Source: Pedobacter sp. (lineage in GTDB: Bacteria; Bacteroidota; Bacteroidia; Sphingobacteriales; Sphingobacteriaceae). From it: DNA of 64,000 nucleotides. The translations under genes were made by a program, and so were the position numbers. The stretch lies in NCBI GenBank assembly GCA_031119475.1, contig JAVHXV010000002.1, forward strand, positions 186,001 to 250,000. The letters are read 5' to 3'. Below the pieces are notes generated by a model, which was not told where the DNA came from, did not search any database, and worked only from the letters and a program-made list of their open reading frames with translations. Shown one piece after another: positions 42,703 through 51,500 of this stretch (positions are counted from its first letter, which is position 1; the number at the start of each line of letters is the position of its first letter).

Positions 42703-44163
42703 ATGAAAATCCGATTGCTTTTTTACCTGCTATTCGTTGTGGCTGCAGCCCAGGCACAAGATCGCACACTCCCAGTTACCACACAGGCCTTACAACAGTA
42801 TGATCGTTATCGGGAGCCCTTGATTACCACAAGGTTGTTCAAACATCAAGATGTAGAAACGCTGATTGCGAAACACCATAACCTGTTGAAAGATGAAGTG
42901 ATCGGTTCATCCATGCAGGACAGGGCCATCCATCACCTTACCTTGGGCAAGGGCCGGACAAAAGTCCTGCTCTGGTCGCAGATGCATGGCGATGAAGCCA
43001 CTGCTACCATGGCATTGTTTGATCTGTTTAATTTTCTATCGACAAAAGATGAATATAGGCGATTAAAGAAAATGTTATTGCGGAAATTAGAACTGCACAT
43101 CGTGCCCATGCTCAACCCAGATGGCGCGCAGATATGGACCAGGACAAATGCCATGAAAATCGATATCAATAGGGATGCCCAGAACTTGGCTACGCCCGAA
43201 GCCAAAGCCTTGATGGAGCTGGCCAAAAGGATCAGGCCAGATTTTGGCTTCAACCTACACGATCAAAGCACCTACTATGCTGCGGGCAAGAATACCGCAA
43301 AACCGGCAAGCATTTCTTTTTTGGCCCCTGCTTTCAATACAGCAAAAGACATGGATGAAACCAGGCAAAGGGCTGTGCAGGTTATTGTCTCCATGAATAA
43401 CGCCATCCAGACCCAGATACCTAATCAGGTAGCGAAGTATAACGATACTTTTGATGAAAGTTGCTTTGGAGATACGTTCCAGGGAATGGGGATTTCGACT
43501 ATTTTGATCGAAACAGGTGGGTATCCCGGCGACCCCGATAAACAAGTATTGAGGAAAGTGAATTTTCACGCCATCCTTACCGCGTTGACCGCAATGGCCC
43601 AAAAAAGTTACGTTAATGAAGAGGCAGAAACCTATTGGAACCTGCCAAATAATTTCAATAACCTGCATGATGTAATTTTCCGTAACCTTACCCTGAGCGT
43701 TGATGGGAAAACTGTTCAAACAGACTTGGCCATTAACCGACAACAAAGGGTAGGTGTTGATGGAAAAACTTTCTATTATATTGGAGAAATTCTGAAGAAT
43801 AAAAAACTGGATAGTGCTTTTGCCTATCAAGATATAGATGCAGGAACATTTACTTTAGAAACTGGAAAAATAAAAGTGATGACAGAAGATGCCTGGACGC
43901 ACCTCAAGCCAGAAGAAGAAAGTCAATTACTAATGGAAGGCTATCTTTTTGTGAAGCTTGAAAATGCAACTTCTCCAATCGGCCCGATCAGAAATAGACT
44001 GCTTAATTTAATCAACAACACCGAAACTGCTCAGTTTTCGGGGGGCGGGCCAGCCAATTTTATCTTGTATAAACAGCAAAAACCTTATTATGCCGTTGTA
44101 AATGGATATGTGCTGAAGCTCGATGAACCCGTAAAAGCCTTGTGGAATACCATGGGATATTGA
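42703..44163 (+). CDS. Secreted M14 family zinc carboxypeptidase
   Basis: 486 residues, signal peptide MKIRLLFYLLFVVAAAQAQ. Zinc ligands in WSQMHGDEATATMALF (H and E) and the later His in GFNLHDQSTYY, substrate-binding MLNPDGAQIWTRTN and NRDAQ. Residues ~330-486 form an extra C-terminal domain. It is a second M14 peptidase in the window, shorter than the one at 21920. It is divergent from the DUF6134 gene. Confidence 0.9.
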   Translation: MKIRLLFYLLFVVAAAQAQDRTLPVTTQALQQYDRYREPLITTRLFKHQDVETLIAKHHNLLKDEVIGSSMQDRAIHHLTLGKGRTKVLLWSQMHGDEATATMALFDLFNFLSTKDEYRRLKKMLLRKLELHIVPMLNPDGAQIWTRTNAMKIDINRDAQNLATPEAKALMELAKRIRPDFGFNLHDQSTYYAAGKNTAKPASISFLAPAFNTAKDMDETRQRAVQVIVSMNNAIQTQIPNQVAKYNDTFDESCFGDTFQGMGISTILIETGGYPGDPDKQVLRKVNFHAILTALTAMAQKSYVNEEAETYWNLPNNFNNLHDVIFRNLTLSVDGKTVQTDLAINRQQRVGVDGKTFYYIGEILKNKKLDSAFAYQDIDAGTFTLETGKIKVMTEDAWTHLKPEEESQLLMEGYLFVKLENATSPIGPIRNRLLNLINNTETAQFSGGGPANFILYKQQKPYYAVVNGYVLKLDEPVKALWNTMGY

Positions 44164-44197
44164 GATGAGCTAAAAAGCAGAAAGCCTAAAGGTTATA

Positions 44198-44247
44198 GCT
44201 TTCCGCGTTCCGCCTTCCGCTGTTTGCTTTCCGCTTTCTCCTTTCCG
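44198..44247. repeat. Degenerate CTTTCCGC word array at the azoR 3' end
   Basis: AGCTTTCCGCG, TTCCGCC, TTCCGCTG, TTTGCTTTCCGC and TTTCTCCTTTCCGC fill the gap up to the azoR stop codon. It has the same vocabulary and the same position as the array after ffh (5031-5080). Confidence 0.7.
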
Positions 44248-44850
44248 CTAATTCACATCAATGCCGGCAATTGCTTTGGCCATGGCCTGATCTTTTATGC
44301 CTGGTATGGATGTACCTTCTACACGAAGGATGCGGACATCGGTAATCCCTAAAAAACCAAATACAGCAGTGAGATAAGGTGTTACAAAATCCATCGCCTT
44401 GGCCGGACCATCAGAATAAATCCCGCCAGAAGACATCGCTACATATACTTTTTTGTTTTTGATGAGCCCTTTTGGACCATTTTCTCCATAGGTAAAGGTA
44501 AGGCCAGACCTACAGATATGATCGATCCAGGCTTTTAATGCCGATGGAATGCCAAAATTATACATTGGTGCGCCGATTACAATCTCGTCGGCCTCCATGA
44601 TTTCGGCTACGGCCACATCAGAATGCCTAATGGCACTCAAGTTTGCAGACGTCCGGTTTTCGGGCGGAGTGAAGAAAGAGGTGAGGTGCGATTCTTCCAA
44701 GTGTGGAAAATGGGAAGTTGCCAGATTGATTTCTTTAATGGTGCTATTTTGATCAGTGGATTGAATTTGCTCAATAATGGCCTTGGCCAATTGAACACTG
44801 TAAGATGATTCTCCCCTTGGGCTCGAAATCAGATGAAGTATTTTTTTCAT
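44248..44850 (-). CDS. azoR: FMN-dependent NADH-azoreductase
   Basis: 200 residues. Flavodoxin-like quinone reductase fold: HLISSPRGESSYSVQLAKAI (FMN phosphate loop), IGAPMYNFGIPSALKAWIDHI (~95-115, the AzoR signature) and VAMSSGGIYSDGP. It uses NADH and FMN to reduce quinones and azo compounds in the cytoplasm. It is divergent from an HxlR regulator; two inverted repeats lie between them. Likely induced by electrophiles such as quinones through that regulator. Confidence 0.93.
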   Translation of the reverse strand: MKKILHLISSPRGESSYSVQLAKAIIEQIQSTDQNSTIKEINLATSHFPHLEESHLTSFFTPPENRTSANLSAIRHSDVAVAEIMEADEIVIGAPMYNFGIPSALKAWIDHICRSGLTFTYGENGPKGLIKNKKVYVAMSSGGIYSDGPAKAMDFVTPYLTAVFGFLGITDVRILRVEGTSIPGIKDQAMAKAIAGIDVN

Positions 44851-44882
44851 GTCAATAATTATTTATCTCGACAAAACTAGCT

Positions 44883-44901
44883 ACATTTGCTAATCAAATG
44901 T
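44883..44901. promoter_or_regulatory. Inverted repeat in the azoR/hxlR gap, site 1
   Basis: ACATTTG-CTAAT-CAAATGT: perfect 7-bp arms with a 5-bp spacer, next to a minus-strand TAGTTTTG (44872-44879) that could be the azoR -7 box. Confidence 0.5.
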
Positions 44902-44923
44902 TATCAGTATACAAAAGGTTAGT

Positions 44924-44941
44924 GCTAACTTTTAAGTTAGC
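44924..44941. promoter_or_regulatory. Inverted repeat in the azoR/hxlR gap, site 2
   Basis: GCTAACTT-TT-AAGTTAGC: perfect 8-bp arms, 20 bp before the hxlR-type ATG. It is a plausible operator for autorepression by the HxlR protein. Confidence 0.55.
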
Positions 44942-44961
44942 TGATTGTTTATCAACATGTT

Positions 44962-45324
44962 ATGAAAATTGAAGCTGCGCAAAGACATCGCTCAGAAACC
45001 TGCGAAAAATTATTAAGCCCTATAGGAGATGCACTTTATGTGATCGGAGGAAAATGGAAGTTGAGGGTTATTGGCGCCTTGCGCGAAAATTCGATGCGTT
45101 TTAACGAAATCCAGCGTACAGTCGAGGGAATTTCGGCAAGGGTATTATCGAGCGAACTGAAAGAGCTTGAGCTGAATGGTTTTGTAAAACGAAACGTACA
45201 AATCGATACGCCAATTGTGGTGACTTACGAACTGACCGATTATGCCTGCACCCTGAACGGTGTACTGACTGCCTTGGCCGACTGGGGTACCATGCACCGC
45301 GAGAAACTGAGAAGAGAGCGATAA
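44962..45324 (+). CDS. HxlR family transcriptional regulator
   Basis: 120 residues. Winged helix: CEKLLSPIGDALYVIGGKWK, LRVIGALREN, MRFNEIQRTVEGISARVLSSE, LKELELNGFVKR and YELTDYACTLNGVL, the HxlR pattern with an N-terminal Cys (~14) that may sense thiol-reactive compounds (a known feature of YodB-type members). The divergent azoreductase gene is the likely target. Confidence 0.92.
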   Translation: MKIEAAQRHRSETCEKLLSPIGDALYVIGGKWKLRVIGALRENSMRFNEIQRTVEGISARVLSSELKELELNGFVKRNVQIDTPIVVTYELTDYACTLNGVLTALADWGTMHREKLRRER

Positions 45325-45329
45325 TTAGT

Positions 45330-45405
45330 TCACAGTTTGCTGTTTACAATTGAACAATTAACCAGTTAATCAATTAGCCAGTTAACCAATTAAACGGTTA
45401 ACCAA
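45330..45405. repeat. Degenerate AATTAACCAGTTAA word array
   Basis: Words GAACAATTAACCAGTTAA, TCAATTAGCCAGTTAA, CCAATTAAACGGTTAA and CCAATAATG follow one another to the stop of the DUF1810 gene (45398), overlapping its last codons. Confidence 0.7.
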
Positions 45406-45790
45406 TAATGTTGCCGTAGAATTTTTGCAGCACTTTTTCGAAAACGGGTGGAGCTTCTGGCAATCCAGCAAATAAGCTCATACAGGAGCGGAGTTTCAGG
45501 TTGTCGGGACTGCCGAAAATTTTTAAGGCATCGCTCTGCGCCAGATCAAGAAGCGCATTGGAAATTTCGATCAGATTTTTTCCTAAAATGGGATGCGCCA
45601 AATAGGCAGAAGCCTCGTCTAAACCAGCTAGCCCATAGAATTTGGACATTTCACTCTGCCCCAGTCCTTTCAGCTGTGGGAAAATGTACCACATCCAGTG
45701 GCTTTGCTTTCGTCCATTCTTGACTTCGGCTAGTGCCTGATGAAAGTCGCGCTGCTGTGCGGCAACAAATCTGTCCAGGTTAAATTTCAT
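45398..45790 (-). CDS. DUF1810 family protein
   Basis: 130 residues: LDRFVAAQQRDFHQALAEVKNG, then KQSHWMWYIFPQLKGLGQSEMS, and LGKNLIEISNALLDLA, a typical DUF1810 (calpastatin-like in old annotations) protein. Soluble, function unknown. It stands alone between hxlR-type and sulfatase genes. Confidence 0.92.
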   Translation of the reverse strand: MKFNLDRFVAAQQRDFHQALAEVKNGRKQSHWMWYIFPQLKGLGQSEMSKFYGLAGLDEASAYLAHPILGKNLIEISNALLDLAQSDALKIFGSPDNLKLRSCMSLFAGLPEAPPVFEKVLQKFYGNIIG

Positions 45791-45843
45791 GCGAAATAAA
45801 CGTCAGTGTCACAAGATTGTTTGGCACATCAACACCATTTCTC

Positions 45844-45873
45844 TTGCATACAAACCTGTGAATTCTATCTTTG
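45844..45873 (+). promoter_or_regulatory. Promoter of the sulfatase gene
   Basis: TTG (45844-45846), 19-nt spacer, TATCTTTG (45866-45873). It matches the Bacteroidota consensus and puts the start of transcription ~25 nt before the ATG at 45907. Confidence 0.6.
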
Positions 45874-45906
45874 CATGTACAGACATATTATCATAATGTG
45901 AACAAG

Positions 45907-47448
45907 ATGTTAACTCAATTTAATTTCCGCGCATTTTTTTTACTGTTGTTTTCCGCCTTGATGGCGAATGCACAGACTAAAAAACCAAATGTGATTGTCA
46001 TCATGTCAGATGACCATGCCTATCAGGCCATCAGTGCCTATGGTTCAAAACTCATTTCGACACCAAATATAGACCGGATTGCAAAAGATGGCATGTTGAT
46101 GAAAGAGGCCGCGGTAACCAATTCTGTCTGTAGTCCGAGCCGCGCCGTACTGCTCACCGGCAAATACAGCCATATGAATGGCATGAAGGACAATGGTACT
46201 TATTTTAACGGCGCCCAAGAGACCTTGCCCAAAATTTATCGGGCAAATGGCTATCGTACGGCGATTGTGGGCAAGTGGCATTTGTTCAGTACGCCAACGG
46301 GATTCGACTATTGGAACATCCTTCCCGATCAGGGGAATTATTATAATCCAAAGTTTAAAAAGGATGGGAAAGACACGGTATATACAGGTTATGTGACTGA
46401 TGTAATTACGGATATGGCATTGGACTGGATCGGCAAAACGAAAGATAAGGCTCCCTTTTTCCTCATGCTGCACCATAAGGCACCGCACCGCAACGTGATG
46501 CCGCCCTTGAAATATCTGGACAAGTTTAATGACCGTCAGTTTAAGTTGCCCTCAAACTTTTATGATGATTATGCGGGAAGGAAGGCACTGCAGATCCAAC
46601 AGGTTACGATGAAAGATCACCTGGATATCCGTTATGACAGTAAAATCCCCTGCGATACCTGTCCGATCAACCCGATCAACAACTGGGCCCCTGCAGAATA
46701 CCAACGTGAAATTGAAAGGCTTACCCCTGCTGAAAGACAGGTGTGGGATGCGGCCTTCCTGAAGGAATATGAACTTTTTAAGACCCTGAAAACGAAGGAT
46801 GAAATTGTGCGTTTCCAATTTCAGCGCTATATGGAAGATTATTTGCGGGTGGTCAACTCCCTTGACGATAATATTGGAAGAGTACTCCGTTACCTGGATG
46901 AAAATCATTTGTCAGAAAACACGATCGTAGTGTACATGTCGGACCAGGGCTTTTATCTTGGGGAACATGGGCTGTATGACAAGCGGTTTATGTACACCGA
47001 ATCATTTCGTACACCAATGATGATCCGTTATCCAGAAGGCTTTAAGGGTAATCAAAAAACCGGAGCCTATGTGCTCAACCTGGATATGGCGCCCACTTTA
47101 TTGGACCTTTCGGGCATTGCCGTACCAAATGATATGCAGGGCCAGTCGATGAAAACTTTATTAACTACGGGAAAAGATGAAAGCTGGAGGAAAGAAATTT
47201 ATTATCACTATTACGAAAAGTCCTTTGGCCTGACACGGCATTATGGAATCAAGACTAAGCGTTACAAGCTGATCCATTTTTATGATCCCGTGAATTCATG
47301 GGAGCTCTACGACCTGAAGAAAGACCCAAAAGAGATGCATAATGTATATGATGAACCTAAATATGCATCGCTTATTGCTGAACTGAAAGAAAAGCTGAGG
47401 GCACTCCAGATAAAATATAAGGATACTGAAGGGCTAAAGATTAAGTAA
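45907..47448 (+). CDS. Secreted type I (formylglycine) sulfatase
   Basis: 513 residues from MLTQFNFRAFFLLLFSALMANAQ. Family S1 motifs: metal-binding MSDDHAYQ (D35, D36), CSPSR (C75, the Cys converted to formylglycine), GKYSHMNG, VGKWHL, and C-terminal VYMSDQGFYLGEHGLYDKR. It removes sulfate esters from glycans in the periplasm. It needs an anaerobic-type or FGE maturase, not seen in this window. The ATG at 45907 is chosen because it follows the predicted promoter and begins the signal peptide; the upstream TTG at 45871 lies within the -7 box. It is convergent with the GntR gene. Confidence 0.92.
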   Translation: MLTQFNFRAFFLLLFSALMANAQTKKPNVIVIMSDDHAYQAISAYGSKLISTPNIDRIAKDGMLMKEAAVTNSVCSPSRAVLLTGKYSHMNGMKDNGTYFNGAQETLPKIYRANGYRTAIVGKWHLFSTPTGFDYWNILPDQGNYYNPKFKKDGKDTVYTGYVTDVITDMALDWIGKTKDKAPFFLMLHHKAPHRNVMPPLKYLDKFNDRQFKLPSNFYDDYAGRKALQIQQVTMKDHLDIRYDSKIPCDTCPINPINNWAPAEYQREIERLTPAERQVWDAAFLKEYELFKTLKTKDEIVRFQFQRYMEDYLRVVNSLDDNIGRVLRYLDENHLSENTIVVYMSDQGFYLGEHGLYDKRFMYTESFRTPMMIRYPEGFKGNQKTGAYVLNLDMAPTLLDLSGIAVPNDMQGQSMKTLLTTGKDESWRKEIYYHYYEKSFGLTRHYGIKTKRYKLIHFYDPVNSWELYDLKKDPKEMHNVYDEPKYASLIAELKEKLRALQIKYKDTEGLKIK

Positions 47449-47466
47449 TGGTTAATTGGTTAACTG

Positions 47467-47495
47467 CCCTGCAGTACACTAACGTGACTGCAGGG
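47467..47495. terminator. Hairpin between convergent sulfatase and GntR genes
   Basis: CCCTGCAGT (47467-47475) pairs with ACTGCAGGG (47487-47495); the inner CAC/GTG extends the stem around a TAAC loop. It has no strong T run, but its position suits a bidirectional terminator. Confidence 0.55.
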
Positions 47496-47499
47496 GCTA

Positions 47500-47535
47500 T
47501 GAACTGCCAACTAGAAACTATGAACTGCCAACTGC
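47500..47535. repeat. Tandem ACTATGAACTGCCAACT words
   Basis: CTATGAACTGCCAACT occurs twice in direct order (starting at 47497 and ~47517), followed at once by the GCCGCAGGC element at 47536. Confidence 0.65.
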
Positions 47536-47560
47536 GCCGCAGGCGTCCCTTTGGGAAAAC
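47536..47560 (+). repeat. GCCGCAGGCGTCCCTTTGGG element
   Basis: Differs from the copy at 24550-24574 at only two positions. It ends at the stop codon of the GntR gene. Confidence 0.6.
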
Positions 47561-48288
47561 TAATCTCTCCTGCTTTCTACAGTATAGATAAAGCTGTCTG
47601 CGCGGTAATAGCCGAGGTTATATTCGATGGGGCGATCGCCCTGGTCGTAAACAAAACGTTTCCTGAACAGCAATGCGCTCCCGGGTTCTACTTCAAGCTT
47701 TGCGCTGATAAACTTGTCGGCCACTTTTGCGCTGATCTCCTCTTTGGAAAGATTGGCCACTACGGAATGGTCCTTCTCCAGGATCTCATAGAGCGGGCGT
47801 TTGAAATCTTCTTCTCCAGTTAGCCCGACCCGGGGATGAAAGTAAGAGATAAAATAAACAAAAGGGCCCTCTGTACGGCCCCTTAGCCGCTCCAGTTTGA
47901 GCACTTTTTTGTCGGTACCAATATCAAAGAAATGCGCCAGCTGCTCATCTGGATGGACCCAACTGATGTGTAGTTCAAAATTCTTGACTGGAATGCCCCT
48001 GGCCTGCATTTCCTGTGAAAAACTGAGCCAGTTGTTGGATTTTGAGCTCACCGATACTTCGGCCACCTTGGTGCCAATTCCCTTTTTGCGGATGAGCAGT
48101 CCTTCATAGACCAGCTTGTTCAGCGCCTGGCGCAGTGTAGTGCGGGAAATGGCAAGCTGTTTGGCCATGTCTACTTCATTGGGCAGGAGTTTGGTGGCAT
48201 ATTGGGGATCCTTGATCAGGTTGCGCAACAGCTCTTCTGCCTGGATGTGGAGTGGAACATGACTTTTATGGTCGATGGAGAATTTCAT
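47560..48288 (-). CDS. GntR family regulator with UTRA domain (HutC type)
   Basis: 242 residues. N-terminal winged helix (HIQAEELLRNLIKDPQYATK, LPNEVDMAKQLAISRTTLRQA, LNKLVYEGLLIRKKGIGTKV) and a UTRA effector domain (~85-242, VLKLERLRGRTEGPFVYFIS, YDQGDRPIEYNLGYYRADSF). HutC-type members bind a small ligand, often a sugar phosphate, and release DNA. It is divergent from the susC-like gene, and the operator-like repeat at 48371 overlaps that promoter, so it probably represses the mannoside locus. A TAATTTTG -7 box on the minus strand (48330-48337) may be its own. Confidence 0.93.
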   Translation of the reverse strand: MKFSIDHKSHVPLHIQAEELLRNLIKDPQYATKLLPNEVDMAKQLAISRTTLRQALNKLVYEGLLIRKKGIGTKVAEVSVSSKSNNWLSFSQEMQARGIPVKNFELHISWVHPDEQLAHFFDIGTDKKVLKLERLRGRTEGPFVYFISYFHPRVGLTGEEDFKRPLYEILEKDHSVVANLSKEEISAKVADKFISAKLEVEPGSALLFRKRFVYDQGDRPIEYNLGYYRADSFIYTVESRRD

Positions 48289-48344
48289 GCAATTTGGTTA
48301 AGCGTCTATAGCTAAGATAGGATGTTCTTCAAAATTAAAAAAAA

Positions 48345-48375
48345 TTTGTTTTTAATTATAATGTTTATATGTTTG
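48345..48375 (+). promoter_or_regulatory. Promoter of the susC-like gene
   Basis: TTTG (48345-48348), exactly 19 nt, then TATGTTTG (48368-48375), a full match to the Bacteroidota TTTG-N19-TAnnTTTG promoter. The leader to the ATG at 48582 is ~200 nt and contains no convincing gene. Confidence 0.7.
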
Positions 48376-48395
48376 TACATAACCATTGTATAAAC
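48371..48395. promoter_or_regulatory. Putative GntR operator over the susC -7 box
   Basis: Inverted repeat GTTTGTACA (48371-48379), 7-nt spacer, TGTATAAAC (48387-48395); 8 of 9 arm positions match. It overlaps the -7 element and the expected transcription start, a repressor position. Confidence 0.5.
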
Positions 48396-48581
48396 CGTCA
48401 ACGAACTGCCTATGAAATGGGTAACCTCCTGTGGCCACACCAGCATCCATATCTGCCTCTATGGCCCAAGTATGGCCGATTTTCCCTAGTCCAATTTCCT
48501 AAAACAGCAAGATTTGGCCCGTGTGGCTTAATTGCTAGAAATAAACCTAAAAACCAATTCTAATCAACAAATCGTTTTTTT

Positions 48582-51500
48582 ATGAACAATTTTTTACTTA
48601 ACAGTTCTTCGCCTTGGCAGCAGCTCAACAGATGGTGCTTGCTTGTGGGCGACAAACTATTTTTGAAACCAGGCCTCGCTTTGCTGTGCGGCTTGTTGAT
48701 TTCCTTTTCGGTAGCCGCACAGACCACCACCATTAGGGGTACAGTGGTCGATGATGGAGGGATTACGCTTCCGGGCGTGAGCATAACGGTAAAGGAAACC
48801 GGTGTAAAAGCTGGAACAGATGGGTCCGGTAAATTCTCCATCCCGGCAAGTGCTGGCCAGACCTTGGTGTTTTCGATGATCGGCTATACCACCAACGAGG
48901 TAAAGGTAGGCGCACAGAACGACATCAGGGTGGTGTTGAGCTCGAGCACATCCAATCTTGACCAGGTTGTGGTAGTAGGCTATGGCCAACAGAAGAAAAC
49001 CACGCTGACCGGTGCGGTATCGTCTGTGACCAACAAAGAGATCATGACCACAAAAAATGAGAATGTTCAGAACATGTTGACCGGTAAGATTGCCGGTGTA
49101 CGTGTGGTACAGAACAGTAGTGAGCCGGGCGCCATGAACACTTACTTTGATGTAAGGGGCTTGGGTACGCCCTTGGTTGTGGTTGATGGAGTAGTGAGAA
49201 ACAACTTTTCACGCCTAAGTGCCGAAGATATTGAAAGTATCACCGTACTAAAAGACGCATCAGCTGCGATCTATGGTGTACGTTCGGCGAATGGTGTGGT
49301 CTTGATTACCACGAAAAAAGGTAAGAAAGGAGCAGTTGAGCTGAACTACAACGGATCATACTCGCTGCAAAAACCCTCATATATGCCTAAATCGGTCGAT
49401 ATCTTCGAATATATGACATTGGTAAACGAACTTCAGGTGCACAATACCGGGAACTATGTAAAAGGAAATCCTATTTATACGGCAGCTAATTTTGATGCAT
49501 ATGCCAATGGTACCAAAAAAGCATCAGACTGGAACAATGCTGTTTTAAGGTATACCGCACCACAACAGCAGCACGACATCAGTGCCTCTGGAGGTAATGA
49601 AAATACGAATTACTTTGCCAGTCTAGGCGTTCAGGATCAGGAGGGTTTTTTTAAATCAGGGGATTTAAATTATAACAGATATAACCTAAGAGCTAATTTA
49701 ACTACAAAATTGGCCAAAAATTTAACTTTTGATGTCGCGCTTACAGGGATTGTTGATCAAAAGAACCAATTGAAGGAAGATACCTATTGGGTAATCAGGA
49801 GTACCTGGTACCAGGCGCCAGTTAATGACATGTACGCAAACAACAATCCTGCTTATTTAGCCAATGTACCCAGTGGATTAAATGGCATTGCGCATTCCAA
49901 TGCCGATATTAGCGGTTATAGGCAGATCCAGAACAAATGGTTCCAATCGGCCACCAGCCTTTCTTATGATGCGCCATTCCTAAAGGGGTTGAGCCTAAAG
50001 GGTTTATTTAGCTATGATTATCAGATTGCTACGAATAGGTACTATACAAAGGCATATAATCTCTATACCTATACAGCGGCTACCGATACCTATAACGCTA
50101 CGGCACAGACCAATGGTGGGCTAGGTACGATAAGGAGGGAGTTCTATGAGTATCCTTCGATCTTGTTCCAAGCTTCTGCGAATTTCAATCGGTCATTCGG
50201 CTCGCATAACGTGAGTGGATTGTTCCTTTATGAAAGAAATACGCTGAAAGGAGATAATTTTTATGCCTCGAGGAATTTGGCTATCCCATTAGACCAGCTC
50301 CTAGCGGGATCTCCTACTGACCAACTTGGGTCAATGACAACATCACAGATCAATTTATTTAATAATCAGACCGCATCTTATGTAGGTAAATTCACCTATG
50401 ATTATCAAGGTAAATACTTATTCGAAACTGGATTTAGGGCTGATGGAACTTCAAAATTTGCGGTAGACCACCAATGGGGCTTCTTCCCTTATGCATCGGC
50501 AGGTTATCGCGTGTCGGAAGAGAACTTCTGGAAAAATTCACCGCTTAAATTTGTCAACAACTTTAAGGTGCGTGCTTCTTATGGAAAGCAAGGGGATGAT
50601 GCCTCATCAAGCTATCAATTTATTACTGGATACAACTATCCAAGCGGCGGTGCCGTATTCAATGGATCTTATGTGCTTGGTGCGGCGAGTAAAGGATTGG
50701 CAAACCCTGCTATTACCTGGTATACTTCAAAACAATTGGATATTGGTGCAGATGTGGAGATGTGGAATGGCCTGTTCGGATTTTCAATCGATTATTTCAG
50801 AAGAAACCGTACCGGATTATTGGGATCGCAGGCTGCATCACTCCCTGATGTGGTAGGGGTTGGCTTCCCTCAAGAAAATCTACTTGGCGATTTAACGAGG
50901 GGTATCGACCTAGAAGTAAATCACCGTTACCAGATCGGCAGCAACTTCCGTTACTCGATCAAGGGAACAATGGGCATTACGCGCACCATGAATACGACAC
51001 GTGTTCAGGCCCGTGCAGGAAACCAATACCTCAACTGGGAAAACAGCAACTTTACTGCAAACAGGTGGAACAATCTTTACTGGGGGTATGGGTCAACTGG
51101 ACAGTTTGAAAGTTTCAACGCCATTAAAAATAGTCCAATCTATGTTTCGCGCAGTACCGTTGTTGGTGATTATAGATATGAGGACTGGAATGGTGATGGT
51201 GTAATCAGTTCGCAGGATTCGCATCCAATTGCTACTTCTGGCTATCCAACCCTAACTTATGGCGCGACCATTTCTGCAGCCTATAAAAACTGGGATTTCA
51301 ATACTACCATCAGTGGTGCTGGAAATGTGTACGCTTCTTATTTTGAGCAGCTCAACCAACCGCTTTGGGCTGGAGGAAATGCCCTTAGACAATTTTTAGA
51401 CAGGTATCATCCTGCAGATCCAAACGCAGATCCTTATGATCCGAACACGCAATGGGTTGCCGGACATTATGCCTATACAGGAACCGTACCTTTTACCAAT

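Noticed and set aside
43255..43830. 191-codon open frame antisense to the M14 peptidase
   Set aside because: The sense frame carries the zinc-ligand motifs and a signal peptide; the antisense frame has no recognisable feature.
45871..45906. TTG start 12 codons upstream of the sulfatase ATG
   Set aside because: It overlaps the predicted -7 box, and the extension spoils the signal peptide.
48369..48563. 64-codon frame in the susC leader
   Set aside because: It starts within the -7 box/operator and has no family resemblance; better explained as untranslated leader.
48400..48581. Riboswitch in the susC leader
   Set aside because: I saw no conserved aptamer pattern; the leader is long but unstructured to the eye.
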